64,000 nucleotides of DNA, taken from NCBI RefSeq assembly GCF_014651075.1, contig NZ_BMWE01000001.1, positions 434,001-498,000 on the forward strand, in the 5' to 3' direction. Shown one piece after another: positions 17,901-26,515 of this stretch. Source of the DNA: Streptomyces djakartensis (lineage in GTDB: Bacteria > Actinomycetota > Actinomycetes > Streptomycetales > Streptomycetaceae). Each line of letters begins with the position of its first letter. The first letter of the stretch is position 1. The translations under genes were made by a program, and so were the position numbers. The notes beneath the pieces are model-generated. The model was not told where the DNA came from. It saw nothing but the letters and a program-made list of their open reading frames with translations, and ran no database searches.

Positions 17901-19070
17901 TTACCCGTCCTGTTCCTCATTCACATAGACGCGCGGAACGCGCGATCCGATCCGGGTCACGATCTCGTAGGCGATGGTTCCGGCCGCCTGGGCCCAGTCC
18001 TCGGCGGTGGGCTCGCCGCGGTCCCCGGGCCCGAAGAGGACGGCCTCGGCCCCCGCCGCGGGCTCGTCGCCGCCCAGGTCGACCACGAACTGGTCCATGG
18101 CGACGCGTCCGGCGACCGTGCGCCACTTGCCCTCGACGAGGACCGGGCCGGCGGAGGAGGCGTGCCGCGGGACGCCGTCCGCGTAGCCGAGCGGAACGAG
18201 GCCGAGGGTGGTCGCGCCCGGCGTCACGTACCGGTAGCCGTAGCTCACGCCGTGCCCGCCCGGCACGTGCTTGACCAGGGCGAGCGAGGCGGACAGCGTC
18301 ATCACCGGCCGCAGCCCGAAGTCGGCCGGGGTGCCGAGTTCGGGGCTGGGCGAGATGCCGTAGAGGGAGATGCCGGTCCGGACGAGGTCGAAGTGGCTCT
18401 CGGGCAGGGTGAGCGTGGCCGGCGAGTTGGCGATGTGCCGCACCTCGGGACGGACGCCCCGCTCCTCGGCGTACGCGACCATCTCCCGGAAGAGGCCGAG
18501 CTGGGCGGTGACGGAGGGATGGCCGGGTTCGTCGGCACAGGCGAGGTGCGACCAGAGCCCCGTGACGCGCAGCAGCCCCTCGGCCTCGGCGCGCAGCGCC
18601 TCGCGGACCAGCTCGGCCCAGTCGTCACCGGGCTGGCAGCCGCCCCGTCCGAGCCCCGTGTCGGCCTTGAGCTGCACGCGTGCGGGCCGTCCGGCGAGCC
18701 GGGCCGCCTCGGTGACCTCGCCGAGGGCCCACATCGCGCTGACGGACACGTCGAGGTCCGCCTCGATCGCCTCCCGCCAGGGCCCGCCGGGCGTCCACAG
18801 CCAGCACATGATGCGGCCGGGCAGCCCGGCGGCCCGCAGGGCGAGGGCTTCCTCCGGCGTGGCCGTGCCCAGCCAGTCCGCCCCGGCGGCGAGGGCCGCG
18901 CGGGCGCACGGCACAGCGCCGTGGCCGTACGCCTCGGACTTCACCACGGCCATCAGGGCCGCGCCCGGCGCGTGGGCGCGCAAGGCCCGCACGTTGGCCC
19001 GCAGGGCGGCCAGGTCGATCTCCGCGCGGGCCCGCAGGGGCGCGGTGCGCGGGGCTGTTCTCTCGCTCAT
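17901..19070 (-). CDS. alr: Alanine racemase
   Basis: The 389-aa PLP enzyme converts L-alanine to D-alanine for peptidoglycan. Lys44 in AVVKSEAYGHGAV is the PLP lysine; the usual AVVKANAYGHG has Ser-Glu in place of Ala-Asn here. SLYGISPSPEL and YGYRYVTPG complete the fold, with the C-terminal beta domain carrying AGRVAMDQFVVDLG. The ATG at 19070 (MSERTAPRTAPLRARAEIDL) is the natural start; the longer frame runs into the repeat-rich intergenic region. Confidence 0.95.
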   Translation of the reverse strand: MSERTAPRTAPLRARAEIDLAALRANVRALRAHAPGAALMAVVKSEAYGHGAVPCARAALAAGADWLGTATPEEALALRAAGLPGRIMCWLWTPGGPWREAIEADLDVSVSAMWALGEVTEAARLAGRPARVQLKADTGLGRGGCQPGDDWAELVREALRAEAEGLLRVTGLWSHLACADEPGHPSVTAQLGLFREMVAYAEERGVRPEVRHIANSPATLTLPESHFDLVRTGISLYGISPSPELGTPADFGLRPVMTLSASLALVKHVPGGHGVSYGYRYVTPGATTLGLVPLGYADGVPRHASSAGPVLVEGKWRTVAGRVAMDQFVVDLGGDEPAAGAEAVLFGPGDRGEPTAEDWAQAAGTIAYEIVTRIGSRVPRVYVNEEQDG

Positions 19071-19543
19071 CGCGCCCAGTGTCTCAGAGGGCCCCGCCCC
19101 GGACCGGAGGACCCGGCTCGGCCTTCCCGGCCCTTCCGCCGCCTGAGCTCTCCGAGCACGTCCGGCACTCCAGCTCGCGACGCCCGGCCCGGCACCACAG
19201 TCCTCGCAGCCCGGCCCGGCACCCCAGTACCTTGAGCCCGTCCAGCACTTCAGCCCCCGGATCCCGGCCCGGCACCTCAACTCGGCCCCTGCCCAGCACC
19301 TCAAGCACCTCAGCTCGGCCCCTGCCCCGCACCTCAGCACTCGTGGCCCGGCCCCGCACTCCAGCTCGCGGAGCCCGGCCCGGTGCCCTCAGCTGCCTTG
19401 AGCCCGTCCGGCGATTGAGGACGAGGCCGTCCAGGCCGAGCGGGGGCCCGGGGGCGGCAGCCCCCGGAGTCGGGACGGGAAGGGGCGGAGGGGGCGACCC
19501 GACCCCACCGCACCCCCACCCGTCCGCGCCCACCGCGCGCGAT
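19071..19543. repeat. Repeat-rich intergenic region between alr and nnrD/E
   Basis: This 473-bp stretch holds no convincing gene. It contains degenerate C-rich repeats with a GGCCCGGCACCTCAG-like core. Two 23-bp units at 19281-19303 and 19314-19336 differ at one base. At 19396-19475 follows the CTTGAGCCCGTCCGGCGATT element, which is common in Streptomyces intergenic gaps and ends in a GGGGGC/GCCCCC stem; a partial copy is found at 19230-19243. Open frames across it have repetitive Arg/Gly/Pro translations and no ribosome binding site. Confidence 0.7.
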
Positions 19544-20992
19544 CTACCCAAGGACGTTCCGCCAGGCCTCCGGAACCGCGTCGGCCACATCATGCGCCCC
19601 CACCGGCGCCCCGTCCGCCGCCAGCCTCCCGGCCAGCCCGTGCAGATACGCCCCCACACTCCCCGCGTCCACCGCCGAGAGCCCCGCTGCCAGCAACGAC
19701 CCGGCCAGCCCCGACAGCACGTCCCCGCTCCCCGCCGTGGCCAGCCAGGACGTCCCCGTCGGATTCACCCGCACCGCCCCACCCCCCGGGTCCGCCACCA
19801 ACGTCGTCGACCCCTTCAGCAGCACGGTCGCCCCGTACCGCCCCGCCAGCTCCCGCGCCGCCGCCAGCCGGGCCCCCTCGACCTCCCGCCGCTCGACCCC
19901 GAGCAGCGCCGCCGCCTCACCCGCGTGCGGCGTCATCAGCGTCGGCGCCCTCCGGGCCCGCACGACCGCCGCGTCGGCCAACCGCAGGCCGTCCGCATCG
20001 ACCAGCACCGGCACCTCCGCCGCCAGCACCTCCCCCACCGTCGCCGCGTCGTCACCGGCCCCGGGCCCGGTGACCCACGCCTGCACCCGCCCGGCATGCT
20101 TCGGCCCCTGGTCCGACACGAGCGTCTCGGGAAAGCGCGCGATGACGGCGTCCCCGGCGGGCCCGACGTACCGCACGGCTCCGGCCCCGCCGCGCAGCGC
20201 CCCGGCGACGGCGAGCACGGCGGCGCCCGGGTAGCGCGCCGACCCGGCGGCGATCCCGACGACACCCCGCCGGTACTTGTCGCTCTCGGCCCGCGGCACC
20301 GGCAGCAGCTCCGCCACGTCCGCGTGCTGCAACGCCTCCAGTTCCGGCTCGGCGGGCAGCTCCAGCCCGATGCCGACCAGCCGCACGGAACCCGCGTACT
20401 CCCGCGCGGGGTCGATCAGCAGCCCCGGCTTGTGCGTCCCGAACGTCACCGTCAGATCCGCCCGTACCGCGGCCCCGCGCACCTCGCCCGTGTCGGCCTC
20501 GACCCCGCTCGGCAGATCGACGGCGACGACTGCGCCCCGCGACCGCTCGGCGGCGGCGGCCAGCGGCACCGCGTCCGGCCGCAGCCCGCCCTTCCCACCG
20601 ATCCCGACGATGCCGTCGACGACGAGATCGGCCCGCTCCACCAGTTCCTCCACGCCACCCCCGTCCAAGGGCGCGCCGGCGTCCACGGCGCGGCCCCCGG
20701 CCCGCCGCAGCGCCGCCAGGCCTTCCGCGTGAGCCCGCCCGGGCGCGAGCAGCACCGCCGTGACACCGGCCCCGCGCCTCGCCAGCCGGGCACCGGCGTA
20801 CAACGCGTCGCCACCGTTGTCGCCGCTGCCGACCAGCAGCACGACCCGGCTGCCGTACACCCGCCCGAGCAGGTCGGCGCAGGCGGCGGCGAGTCCGGCG
20901 GCGGCGCGTTGCATCAGCGCCCCCTCCGGCAGCCGCGCCATCAGCTCCCGTTCGGCGGTCCTGACCGTCTCCACGCTGTACGCACTACGCAT
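19544..20992 (-). CDS. nnrDE: Bifunctional NAD(P)H-hydrate epimerase / ADP-dependent dehydratase
   Basis: The 482-aa protein repairs damaged NADH and NADPH hydrates. Residues 1-~215 are the epimerase (YjeF_N) with VGSGDNGGDALYAGARLA and VVAVDLPSGVEADTG. Residues ~225-482 are the ribokinase-like dehydratase with MTPHAGEAAALLG, LLKGSTTLVADPGG and the nucleotide-binding TAGSGDVLSGL. The ATG at 20992 (MRSAYSVETVRTAE) fits the family; the frame upstream is open but has no homologous sequence. It lies in the acpS-nnrDE-alr-tsaE neighbourhood typical of actinobacteria. Confidence 0.95.
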   Translation of the reverse strand: MRSAYSVETVRTAERELMARLPEGALMQRAAAGLAAACADLLGRVYGSRVVLLVGSGDNGGDALYAGARLARRGAGVTAVLLAPGRAHAEGLAALRRAGGRAVDAGAPLDGGGVEELVERADLVVDGIVGIGGKGGLRPDAVPLAAAAERSRGAVVAVDLPSGVEADTGEVRGAAVRADLTVTFGTHKPGLLIDPAREYAGSVRLVGIGLELPAEPELEALQHADVAELLPVPRAESDKYRRGVVGIAAGSARYPGAAVLAVAGALRGGAGAVRYVGPAGDAVIARFPETLVSDQGPKHAGRVQAWVTGPGAGDDAATVGEVLAAEVPVLVDADGLRLADAAVVRARRAPTLMTPHAGEAAALLGVERREVEGARLAAARELAGRYGATVLLKGSTTLVADPGGGAVRVNPTGTSWLATAGSGDVLSGLAGSLLAAGLSAVDAGSVGAYLHGLAGRLAADGAPVGAHDVADAVPEAWRNVLG

Positions 20993-21093
20993 GCGGTCGA
21001 GTTTCCCGTACGACCGCCGGACCACTCCCCCGTATCGCGCGCGGCTTCGGTCCCGTGTCGCACCTCCGACACCTCCCGGCCGGGCCGGACCCG

Positions 21094-21122
21094 TTGACGC
21101 TTTGCGTGCCCTTTGCCAGACT
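21094..21122 (+). promoter_or_regulatory. Promoter of the beta-helix gene
   Basis: TTGACG (21094-21099), 17 bp, and CAGACT (21117-21122) point toward the secreted beta-helix gene and end ~90 bp before its start. Confidence 0.5.
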
Positions 21123-21135
21123 CCCCGATCGCGCA

Positions 21136-21147
21136 GAAAGCGCTTGC
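21136..21147 (+). promoter_or_regulatory. LacI-family-type operator GAAAGCGCTTGC
   Basis: An AAGCGCTT core palindrome lies directly downstream of the predicted -10 box. GAAAGCGCTTTC-like sites are typical of LacI-family repressors controlling polysaccharide-degrading enzymes. Confidence 0.55.
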
Positions 21148-21213
21148 ACCCTCCCTCGCGCACTCGCTAGCGCACGCTTGCCCACCCCCCACGTCCGACG
21201 AAACCGAGGCCCC

Positions 21214-22371
21214 ATGGGACGCAGAGCCGCATTACTCGCCGCCGCCGGCGCCACCGCCCTCCTCACCGCCGCCGGCACCCTGACCGCTCCGGCCACCGCC
21301 GCCCCCACGCGTGCGGCGGCCTGCGGAGAAGGTCCCCACCACGCCGAGGCCGCGCAAAGCGGCGGCACCTGGACGGCCCGGCGCGGCAACGGCACGGTCG
21401 TCTACACCGGCACCGACATGCGCGCCGCCGTCCAGGCGGCCGTCAACAGCCTCACGCCGGGACGCACCGCGAAGGAACGGGTCGTGGTCCGCGGCTCGGG
21501 CTCGATCCCGGCGAACTCCCGCATCTCCCTCCCGAGCCACACCGTTCTCGACGTCTGCGGCACCATCGACGTCACCGGCAGCGGCTCGGGCGACCAGGCG
21601 CCGGTCTACTCCCGCGGCACCCGCGACGTCGAGGTCCAGAACCTCAGGCTCACCGGCACCCCGCTGTACGGCATCTTCCTGCGCAACGTCCAGAACGTGG
21701 TGCTCGGCCAGATCGACATGCGCCTCTCCCGCGGCCTGGGCGTCCGCATCGACAACCGCGGCGACACCAGCCAGTGGACGCGCAACGTCCGCATCGACAA
21801 CGTCCACGTCTCCGGCGCGTCCAGCCACGCGGTCGAGACCTACGGCGTCGACGGCATCACCATCGGCACGGTGACGGCCCGCAACGTGGGCGAGTCCGGC
21901 CTGCTGCTCAACCAGACCGTCAACGCGAGCGTCACCAAGGTGGACGCGGAGAACGCCGGCACCGGTACCGGTTACGCCGCCTTCCGCATGGCCAACCGCA
22001 ACGGCCGGATCGGCAACGGCTACCCCACCAACATCCGGGTCGGCGAGGTCATCGCCCGGGGCGGCGGGCGCGGCGTGTTCTGCGTCTCCGAGAGCGGCGG
22101 GGCGACGATCGACCGGGTGACCCTCTCCGGCACCGGCAACAACTCGGTGCTGATCGAGAACTGCTACAACGTCAGCCTGGCGGCCCGGAGCGGCACGATC
22201 ACCGGCGGCGGCGAGCTGCGACTGGCCGCCCGCTCGGAGTTCCCCAACAACAAGGACATCACCGTGCAGAACCTGACGGTCACCAACTCGGCCATCAGGG
22301 AGAGCCCGTGCGGCGAGAACACGACGTTCCGCAACATCACACGGGTGAACAGCAGCCAGTCCGTCTGCTGA
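21214..22371 (+). CDS. Secreted right-handed beta-helix protein (pectate-lyase-like)
   Basis: The 385-aa protein begins with an Ala-rich signal peptide (MGRRAALLAAAGATALLTAA) with a likely cleavage near residue 30. The mature part shows the repeating pattern of parallel beta-helix enzymes: DVEVQNLRLTGTPLYGIFL, NVRIDNVHVSGASSHAV and ITIGTVTARNVGESGLLL repeat about every 22-25 residues. Cysteines near the two ends (VCGTID, ENCYN, SPCGEN) may cap the helix by disulfides. It probably binds or cleaves a polysaccharide outside the cell. The precise substrate cannot be read from the sequence. Confidence 0.85.
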   Translation: MGRRAALLAAAGATALLTAAGTLTAPATAAPTRAAACGEGPHHAEAAQSGGTWTARRGNGTVVYTGTDMRAAVQAAVNSLTPGRTAKERVVVRGSGSIPANSRISLPSHTVLDVCGTIDVTGSGSGDQAPVYSRGTRDVEVQNLRLTGTPLYGIFLRNVQNVVLGQIDMRLSRGLGVRIDNRGDTSQWTRNVRIDNVHVSGASSHAVETYGVDGITIGTVTARNVGESGLLLNQTVNASVTKVDAENAGTGTGYAAFRMANRNGRIGNGYPTNIRVGEVIARGGGRGVFCVSESGGATIDRVTLSGTGNNSVLIENCYNVSLAARSGTITGGGELRLAARSEFPNNKDITVQNLTVTNSAIRESPCGENTTFRNITRVNSSQSVC

Positions 22372-22429
22372 CACCGGCCCGCTGCACCCTCACCCGGGCC
22401 CCCTCACCCGGCGGGGGCGCGGCGGGCGC

Positions 22430-23419
22430 TCAACCGCCCAGCCGGCTCAGCGCCCGCATGGCCTCACGCTCGATGCGCGCGACGTCCGACAGGACGGCAC
22501 CCGCCCGCACGAGGTACTGCCCGTCACCCGACTCCCCGGCCTGCGCGACCAGTGCCGCGACTTCCGTCCAGCAGGCGGCCGCCTCCGAGTACAGCCGGTG
22601 CCCGGTCCGCAGACGGTCACTGTCGAGCCACTCGGCGCATTCGGCGAGGAAGTCGCGGTAGAGGTTGCGGAACAGGGCACCGCCGGTGCCGGCCTGCTCC
22701 ATCAGACGGGCGGCCTGCGGCAGGTCCCGCCGCGGGTCGCCGGTGCGCTGGAGCCAGCGGGGTACGAGCCTGCCGGCCTTCTCGATGCCCCGGTGGCCGA
22801 GGTTGGCGATGGGCGGGTCGAGGAAGGCGTCCGCGCAGGCGGTGATGGCCGGAACGATCCGGTCCCGCGGGGCGGGCGGCTTCTCGGGAGCGGTGAGGGT
22901 GAAGGACCGGTGCCTGGCGGTCATGGGCCCGCGCGCGGCCCTGGCCCGGGCGAGGCCGTCCAGGCCGGTGGACACGGCGCCGCCCTGCTGCGCGGTGTCC
23001 ACGAGGTAGGCATCCCGCTCGTCATAGCCGTACATGGCGACGACATGACCGCCGAAGTGCACCTTCGAGGTGAAGTAGTCCAGGTGGTGGCTGTCGAGCT
23101 GCAACCCGAGGGGGTGACCGGCGTCGATGGCGGCCGCCACGTGCTCCCAACCCTTGCGGGCCGATCCGGTCTCCCGCACCACGAGTTCCAGCCCGAGTGC
23201 GCCGGCCAGGTTCCTGGTGAGCTCGAAGGGCTTGACCCGCCCTCCGAGGAACGGGAAGTCCATGTTCTTGCTGTCCCAGTAGACGAAGGACAGGCCGGAG
23301 CCGAGGCCGAAGAGTATGGGCTCGGACAGATCGATGCCCTGATGCCGCAGCAGCACTCCCAGCGCTGTCGTCTCGCAGTGCTGCGCGCCGCGGGTGTCGA
23401 CCCCCTTCACCATGACCAT
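22430..23419 (-). CDS. BtrH-like N-terminal domain protein (acyltransferase/cysteine-peptidase fold)
   Basis: The 329-aa protein shows the BtrH_N pattern: Cys15 in GAQHCETTALGVLLRH, a glycine-rich GLGSGLSFVYW, and HHLDYFTSKVHFGGHVVAMYGYD followed by DAYLVDTAQQGG. These give a catalytic Cys-His-Asp set as in BtrH, which transfers an acyl side chain from a carrier protein during butirosin synthesis. Residues ~190-329 form the helical DUF4872-like part. No carrier protein or aminoglycoside genes are adjacent, so it may act on another amide-linked substrate. It is divergent from a small membrane gene across a palindrome at 23463-23478. Confidence 0.82.
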   Translation of the reverse strand: MVMVKGVDTRGAQHCETTALGVLLRHQGIDLSEPILFGLGSGLSFVYWDSKNMDFPFLGGRVKPFELTRNLAGALGLELVVRETGSARKGWEHVAAAIDAGHPLGLQLDSHHLDYFTSKVHFGGHVVAMYGYDERDAYLVDTAQQGGAVSTGLDGLARARAARGPMTARHRSFTLTAPEKPPAPRDRIVPAITACADAFLDPPIANLGHRGIEKAGRLVPRWLQRTGDPRRDLPQAARLMEQAGTGGALFRNLYRDFLAECAEWLDSDRLRTGHRLYSEAAACWTEVAALVAQAGESGDGQYLVRAGAVLSDVARIEREAMRALSRLGG

Positions 23420-23462
23420 GCCGTTCTCCTGCTCCTGGAAGTCCGCTATGATCGACGCACGA

Positions 23463-23478
23463 TTTGAACTCGTTCAAA
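23463..23478. promoter_or_regulatory. TTTGAAC-TC-GTTCAAA operator-like palindrome
   Basis: Perfect 7-bp arms lie between the divergent BtrH-like gene and the 90-aa membrane gene, just downstream of a TATGAT -10-like box (23447-23452) for the rightward gene. It is the style of a TetR-family site; no such regulator is encoded nearby. Confidence 0.55.
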
Positions 23479-23520
23479 AATGTCGTTCAAGAAGGTCGTC
23501 CAACAAGGGGAGGCCAGACC

Positions 23521-23793
23521 ATGGCCGGATCCACCACCTCCACGGCAACCGACACACCCGCCACCGCCCTCGGCCCCACGGCACTCGTTCTCGGCGTCCT
23601 GTCCGCCGTGGGCACGTGGGCGTTCCTGTTCCCCTGGACGGTGCTGGCCGGGGCGCTGGCCATCACGTTCGGCGTGATGGGCATGCACTACGCCCGCAAG
23701 GGCATGGGCCGCATGTGGACCGCGGCGGCGGGCACGGCGCTGGGTGCGGTAGGCTTCATCGGCACCGTCACCCTCCTGTGGGCGATGTACTGA
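23521..23793 (+). CDS. Small membrane protein, DUF4190-like
   Basis: The 90-aa protein has two to three hydrophobic segments (about residues 18-34, 36-54 and 67-88) with a short basic loop ARKGMGRMW between them. GLGVLSAVGTW-like glycine-rich helices resemble DUF4190 proteins of actinobacteria. The ATG at 23521 follows AGGGGAGG; an upstream in-frame start would run through the palindrome. Function unknown; the shared palindrome suggests co-regulation with the BtrH-like gene. Confidence 0.75.
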   Translation: MAGSTTSTATDTPATALGPTALVLGVLSAVGTWAFLFPWTVLAGALAITFGVMGMHYARKGMGRMWTAAAGTALGAVGFIGTVTLLWAMY

Positions 23794-23807
23794 CGCGCCG
23801 GCCCGCA

Positions 23808-24179
23808 TCACCCCTCCGCGATGACAACGGCCGAGGCCACCCCGGCGTCATGACTCAGGGACAGGTGCCAGGACCGGACCCCGAGTTCGGCGGCCCGCTC
23901 GGCCACGGTCCCGGTCACCCGCAGCCGGGGCCGCCCACTGTCCTCGACGTACACCTCGGCATCGGTCCAGAGCAGCCCGCCCGGAGCGCCGAGCGCCTTG
24001 GCCAGGGCCTCCTTGGCAGCGAACCGGGCGGCCAGGGAGGCGACACCTCGGCGCTCCCCGCCGGGCAGCAACAACTCCCGCTCCACGAACAGCCGCTCCG
24101 CCAGCGCGGGCGTACGCTCCAAGGACGCCGCGAACCGCTCGATCTCGGCGACGTCGATCCCGACCCCGATGATGCTCAT
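23808..24179 (-). CDS. acpS: Holo-[acyl-carrier-protein] synthase
   Basis: The 123-aa protein transfers 4'-phosphopantetheine from CoA to acyl carrier proteins. Asp9 in [12 protein letters not shown] and Glu57 in [13 protein letters not shown] are the magnesium-binding residues, and [14 protein letters not shown] closes the fold. Start ATG at 24179 gives the normal N-terminus [10 protein letters not shown]. It belongs to the glmS-acpS-nnrDE-alr core order, here separated by insertions. Confidence 0.96.
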   Translation of the reverse strand: MSIIGVGIDVAEIERFAASLERTPALAERLFVERELLLPGGERRGVASLAARFAAKEALAKALGAPGGLLWTDAEVYVEDSGRPRLRVTGTVAERAAELGVRSWHLSLSHDAGVASAVVIAEG

Positions 24180-24234
24180 GCCATGCACCCTATGGGGACG
24201 CCACGGCGTTTCCCCGCCCGCAACGGGCCCTAGC

Positions 24235-24906
24235 ATGATCAACATGGAATGGGACGGCCTCACCGACCGCGACCGCTACGGGGACTGGTACCTGAAGGAC
24301 CGGGACCGGTTCTCGGATCTGGCCCGGGATGCCGACTGGGCCGGGCTGTTCGGGGCGTTGGAGAGCAATCCCCAGTACGTCAATCTCGCCCGGCCCGGGA
24401 ACCGCAGCGGATTCGCCCCGCTGCACCAGGCCGCCTGGCACGGCGCCGGCATAGCCGTCGTCTCCCGGCTGATCGCGCACGGCGCCTGGCGTACGCAGCG
24501 CACCCGGGACGGACGGCGCCCCGTGGACATCGCCCGGGAGCGAGGGCACACGCATCTGCTGGAACTCCTGGAACCGGTCACGGTCCGGCAGCTCCCCTCC
24601 CCTTCCGATGCGCTGGAGCACCACTTCCACGCGCTGCTGCGGGAGCGCACCGGCAGCTGCTTCGACGAGATCGAGCACCTCCTGCCACCGCTGTCACCGC
24701 TCACGGAGGGCCTGGACGTACGGGTCTTCTTCCGGGTGGCGGGCATGATGGGCGGCTTCCACTACCGCCTCCACGCGGACATCGTGCACGTGCACGGCAG
24801 CTCCCGGATGGACGCCGACAACGGGGACTACTACCACGTGACCCCCGACAACTGGACCATGCTCCCCTACAGCCCCAGGCCGCCGCACCCGTGGAGCCTG
24901 CCGTGA
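24235..24906 (+). CDS. Ankyrin-repeat protein
   Basis: The 223-aa protein (or 220 aa from the ATG at 24244) starts [19 protein letters not shown]. Residues ~45-125 hold about two ankyrin repeats: [21 protein letters not shown] and [20 protein letters not shown]. The second half, with [20 protein letters not shown] and [12 protein letters not shown], is a different unknown domain. No signal peptide. No ribosome binding site is seen before either start, so the message may be leaderless. Confidence 0.8.
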   Translation: MINMEWDGLTDRDRYGDWYLKDRDRFSDLARDADWAGLFGALESNPQYVNLARPGNRSGFAPLHQAAWHGAGIAVVSRLIAHGAWRTQRTRDGRRPVDIARERGHTHLLELLEPVTVRQLPSPSDALEHHFHALLRERTGSCFDEIEHLLPPLSPLTEGLDVRVFFRVAGMMGGFHYRLHADIVHVHGSSRMDADNGDYYHVTPDNWTMLPYSPRPPHPWSLP

Positions 24907-25053
24907 CAACCGCCCCCTTACGGCGGCCAGTTCGGTTCTGTGCCGCCGGACGGTGTCGCTGCCGTCACATGGCATGATCGGCCCGTTCGACTGACCGTTG
25001 TCGCCGGTGTCGTTTGCCGATGCGCCCGCCGATACGCGAACGGGGAGGCCCGA

Positions 25054-25810
25054 GTGGGGGATCACTTCAAGACCGACAAGAAGCCTCGGAGACTCCCATC
25101 CGCTGGTGATCGACGACACGGCCAGAGACCCGAGTTCGAAGATCTGGTACGCCCTGCCGGCCGGGTTCTTCAGCGTTCCGATCGACGCTCTCGACCCCGA
25201 ACCGGGCTCAGAGCAGGAGACGCACCTCGAACAGGCGCTGGCGCTGGTCCTGGACCTTGTCCCCGAGGACGAGCGCGACCGGTATACGGCTGCGCTGCGG
25301 GACGTTCGGTTCATGACCGCCCAGATGCGGAGTGAAGGCGTCATCGCCTGCTCCCTCGGAATGCACTACGCGGACGACGGGTCGTCTGCGTCATCAGTAT
25401 TCACTGTGGCGCTCCGAGACGTCGAGTGGGCCCCAGCCAAGATCACGGCGGTCCGCGCGGTCTCCCTGCGTGAATGCGCTGGCAACGTAGGGCTCTTGAC
25501 GCTGCCGGGCGGCCGTCCGGCCTCGGTCTCCGACACAGTGATCACCATGCCCGCCCTTGAAGGGATGCCAAGTCAAGACCTCTACCAGTGCAATGTCTAT
25601 ATCCCGGCCCCCTCAGGCACGCAGCTGGGTGTTCTGACGCTGAGCAGTACGGCCGTGGGCTCCCGCAAGCACTACCGCGACATGATGGAAGGCATCGCGC
25701 ACACGGTGTCGTTCCACGATCCGCTGCCGGAGATCGAGCGCGCCGTCCACGACGACGCAGCCGACGGCACAAGCAGCATCGCGGACGACATCGCGTCCGA
25801 CTTCGGCTGA
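25054..25810 (+). CDS. Unknown cytoplasmic protein with apparent 5' frameshift
   Basis: A GTG at 25054 has an excellent GGGGAGG ribosome binding site at 5 nt and begins VGDHFKTDKKPR, but this frame is lost after about 12-15 codons. The long frame, from about 25083 to 25810, gives LGDSHPLVIDDTARDPSSK and ~240 residues including KIWYALPAGFFSVPID, MRSEGVIACSLGMHY and IYIPAPSG-like stretches. Upstream of that point the long frame uses codons rare in this genome (two AGA, ACA, TCA, ACT). The simplest reading is one extra base near 25083-25100, by mutation or sequencing error. If not, the protein starts at a TTG/GTG at 24998-25007. Family not recognised. It pairs with the membrane gene 14 bp downstream. 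Confidence 0.6.
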
Positions 25811-25824
25811 ACCAGGATGTGCGA

Positions 25825-26442
25825 ATGACCATGAACTTCGACGCACAGGGCTTCGACGGACCGAAGGCATGGGACACGCCGGGCACTCGACGTGCCTTCC
25901 GCATCCGGACGGCGCGTCACCTGGCGAAGTCACTCGGCTGGGTGGCGCTCTGGTGGGCGACGTTGTTCGTCACCCTCTTGTTGCCCGTGGAAGCGTCGCT
26001 TCCCATGGCCGTGGTCCTTGTGCTGATCGGGCTCATGGCGTGCCTAGCCCTCGGCCGACTCGCCTTGGGGTGGCGAATGCGGCGCATCCTCACCGTCTAC
26101 CCCTGGCGTCGGCAGTCCGGTGCTGTGCGAATCACCAAGGGCAAGGACGCGGTCTTCGTGCTGCCCGACCCTGACACCCCGGAGAAAACTGTGTCGCTGA
26201 AGGTGTCTGCCGGGCTGTTCCGGACCTGGAGCCACGAGGCCCTCAAGCAGTACGACGAGGAACTCTGGTACGCGGGTGACCCGCGCTTCGCCTGCGTGGT
26301 GGCCAGGCCTCCGGGCCTGAGTGGCCTCGGCTACCTCGCCCAGCCAACCGCCTATAACCCCCGCACCTCCCCCCGCCGCAAAGGCCTCAGCCCCGAGGCC
26401 CGGCGCCGTGCCCGGGCCATCGGTGCGCGGGTCGCCGACTGA
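25825..26442 (+). CDS. Membrane protein of unknown function
   Basis: The 205-aa protein has two adjacent transmembrane segments at about residues 36-54 and 58-76 near the N-terminus, followed by a soluble part with VLPDPDTPEKTVSLKVSAGLF, ELWYAGDPRFACVVA and a basic C-terminus. The ATG at 25825 follows AGGA at 7 nt. Being 14 bp behind the frameshifted gene, it is likely in one operon with it. The soluble domain could be a PH-like fold but this is a guess. A strong terminator follows. Confidence 0.8.
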   Translation: MTMNFDAQGFDGPKAWDTPGTRRAFRIRTARHLAKSLGWVALWWATLFVTLLLPVEASLPMAVVLVLIGLMACLALGRLALGWRMRRILTVYPWRRQSGAVRITKGKDAVFVLPDPDTPEKTVSLKVSAGLFRTWSHEALKQYDEELWYAGDPRFACVVARPPGLSGLGYLAQPTAYNPRTSPRRKGLSPEARRRARAIGARVAD

Positions 26443-26478
26443 CGCGACGAGACGCCGGGACCGGACAACCGATGGGCG

Positions 26479-26512
26479 GCGGGGGTGAACGGCTGTCGCC
26501 GTTCGCCCCCGC
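26479..26512. terminator. Bidirectional terminator between the membrane gene and glmS
   Basis: Two 15-nt arms (26479-26493 and 26498-26512) pair with one G-T mismatch and a 4-nt loop. It lies between convergent stop codons at 26442 and 26516. Confidence 0.85.
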
Positions 26513-26515
26513 TTC

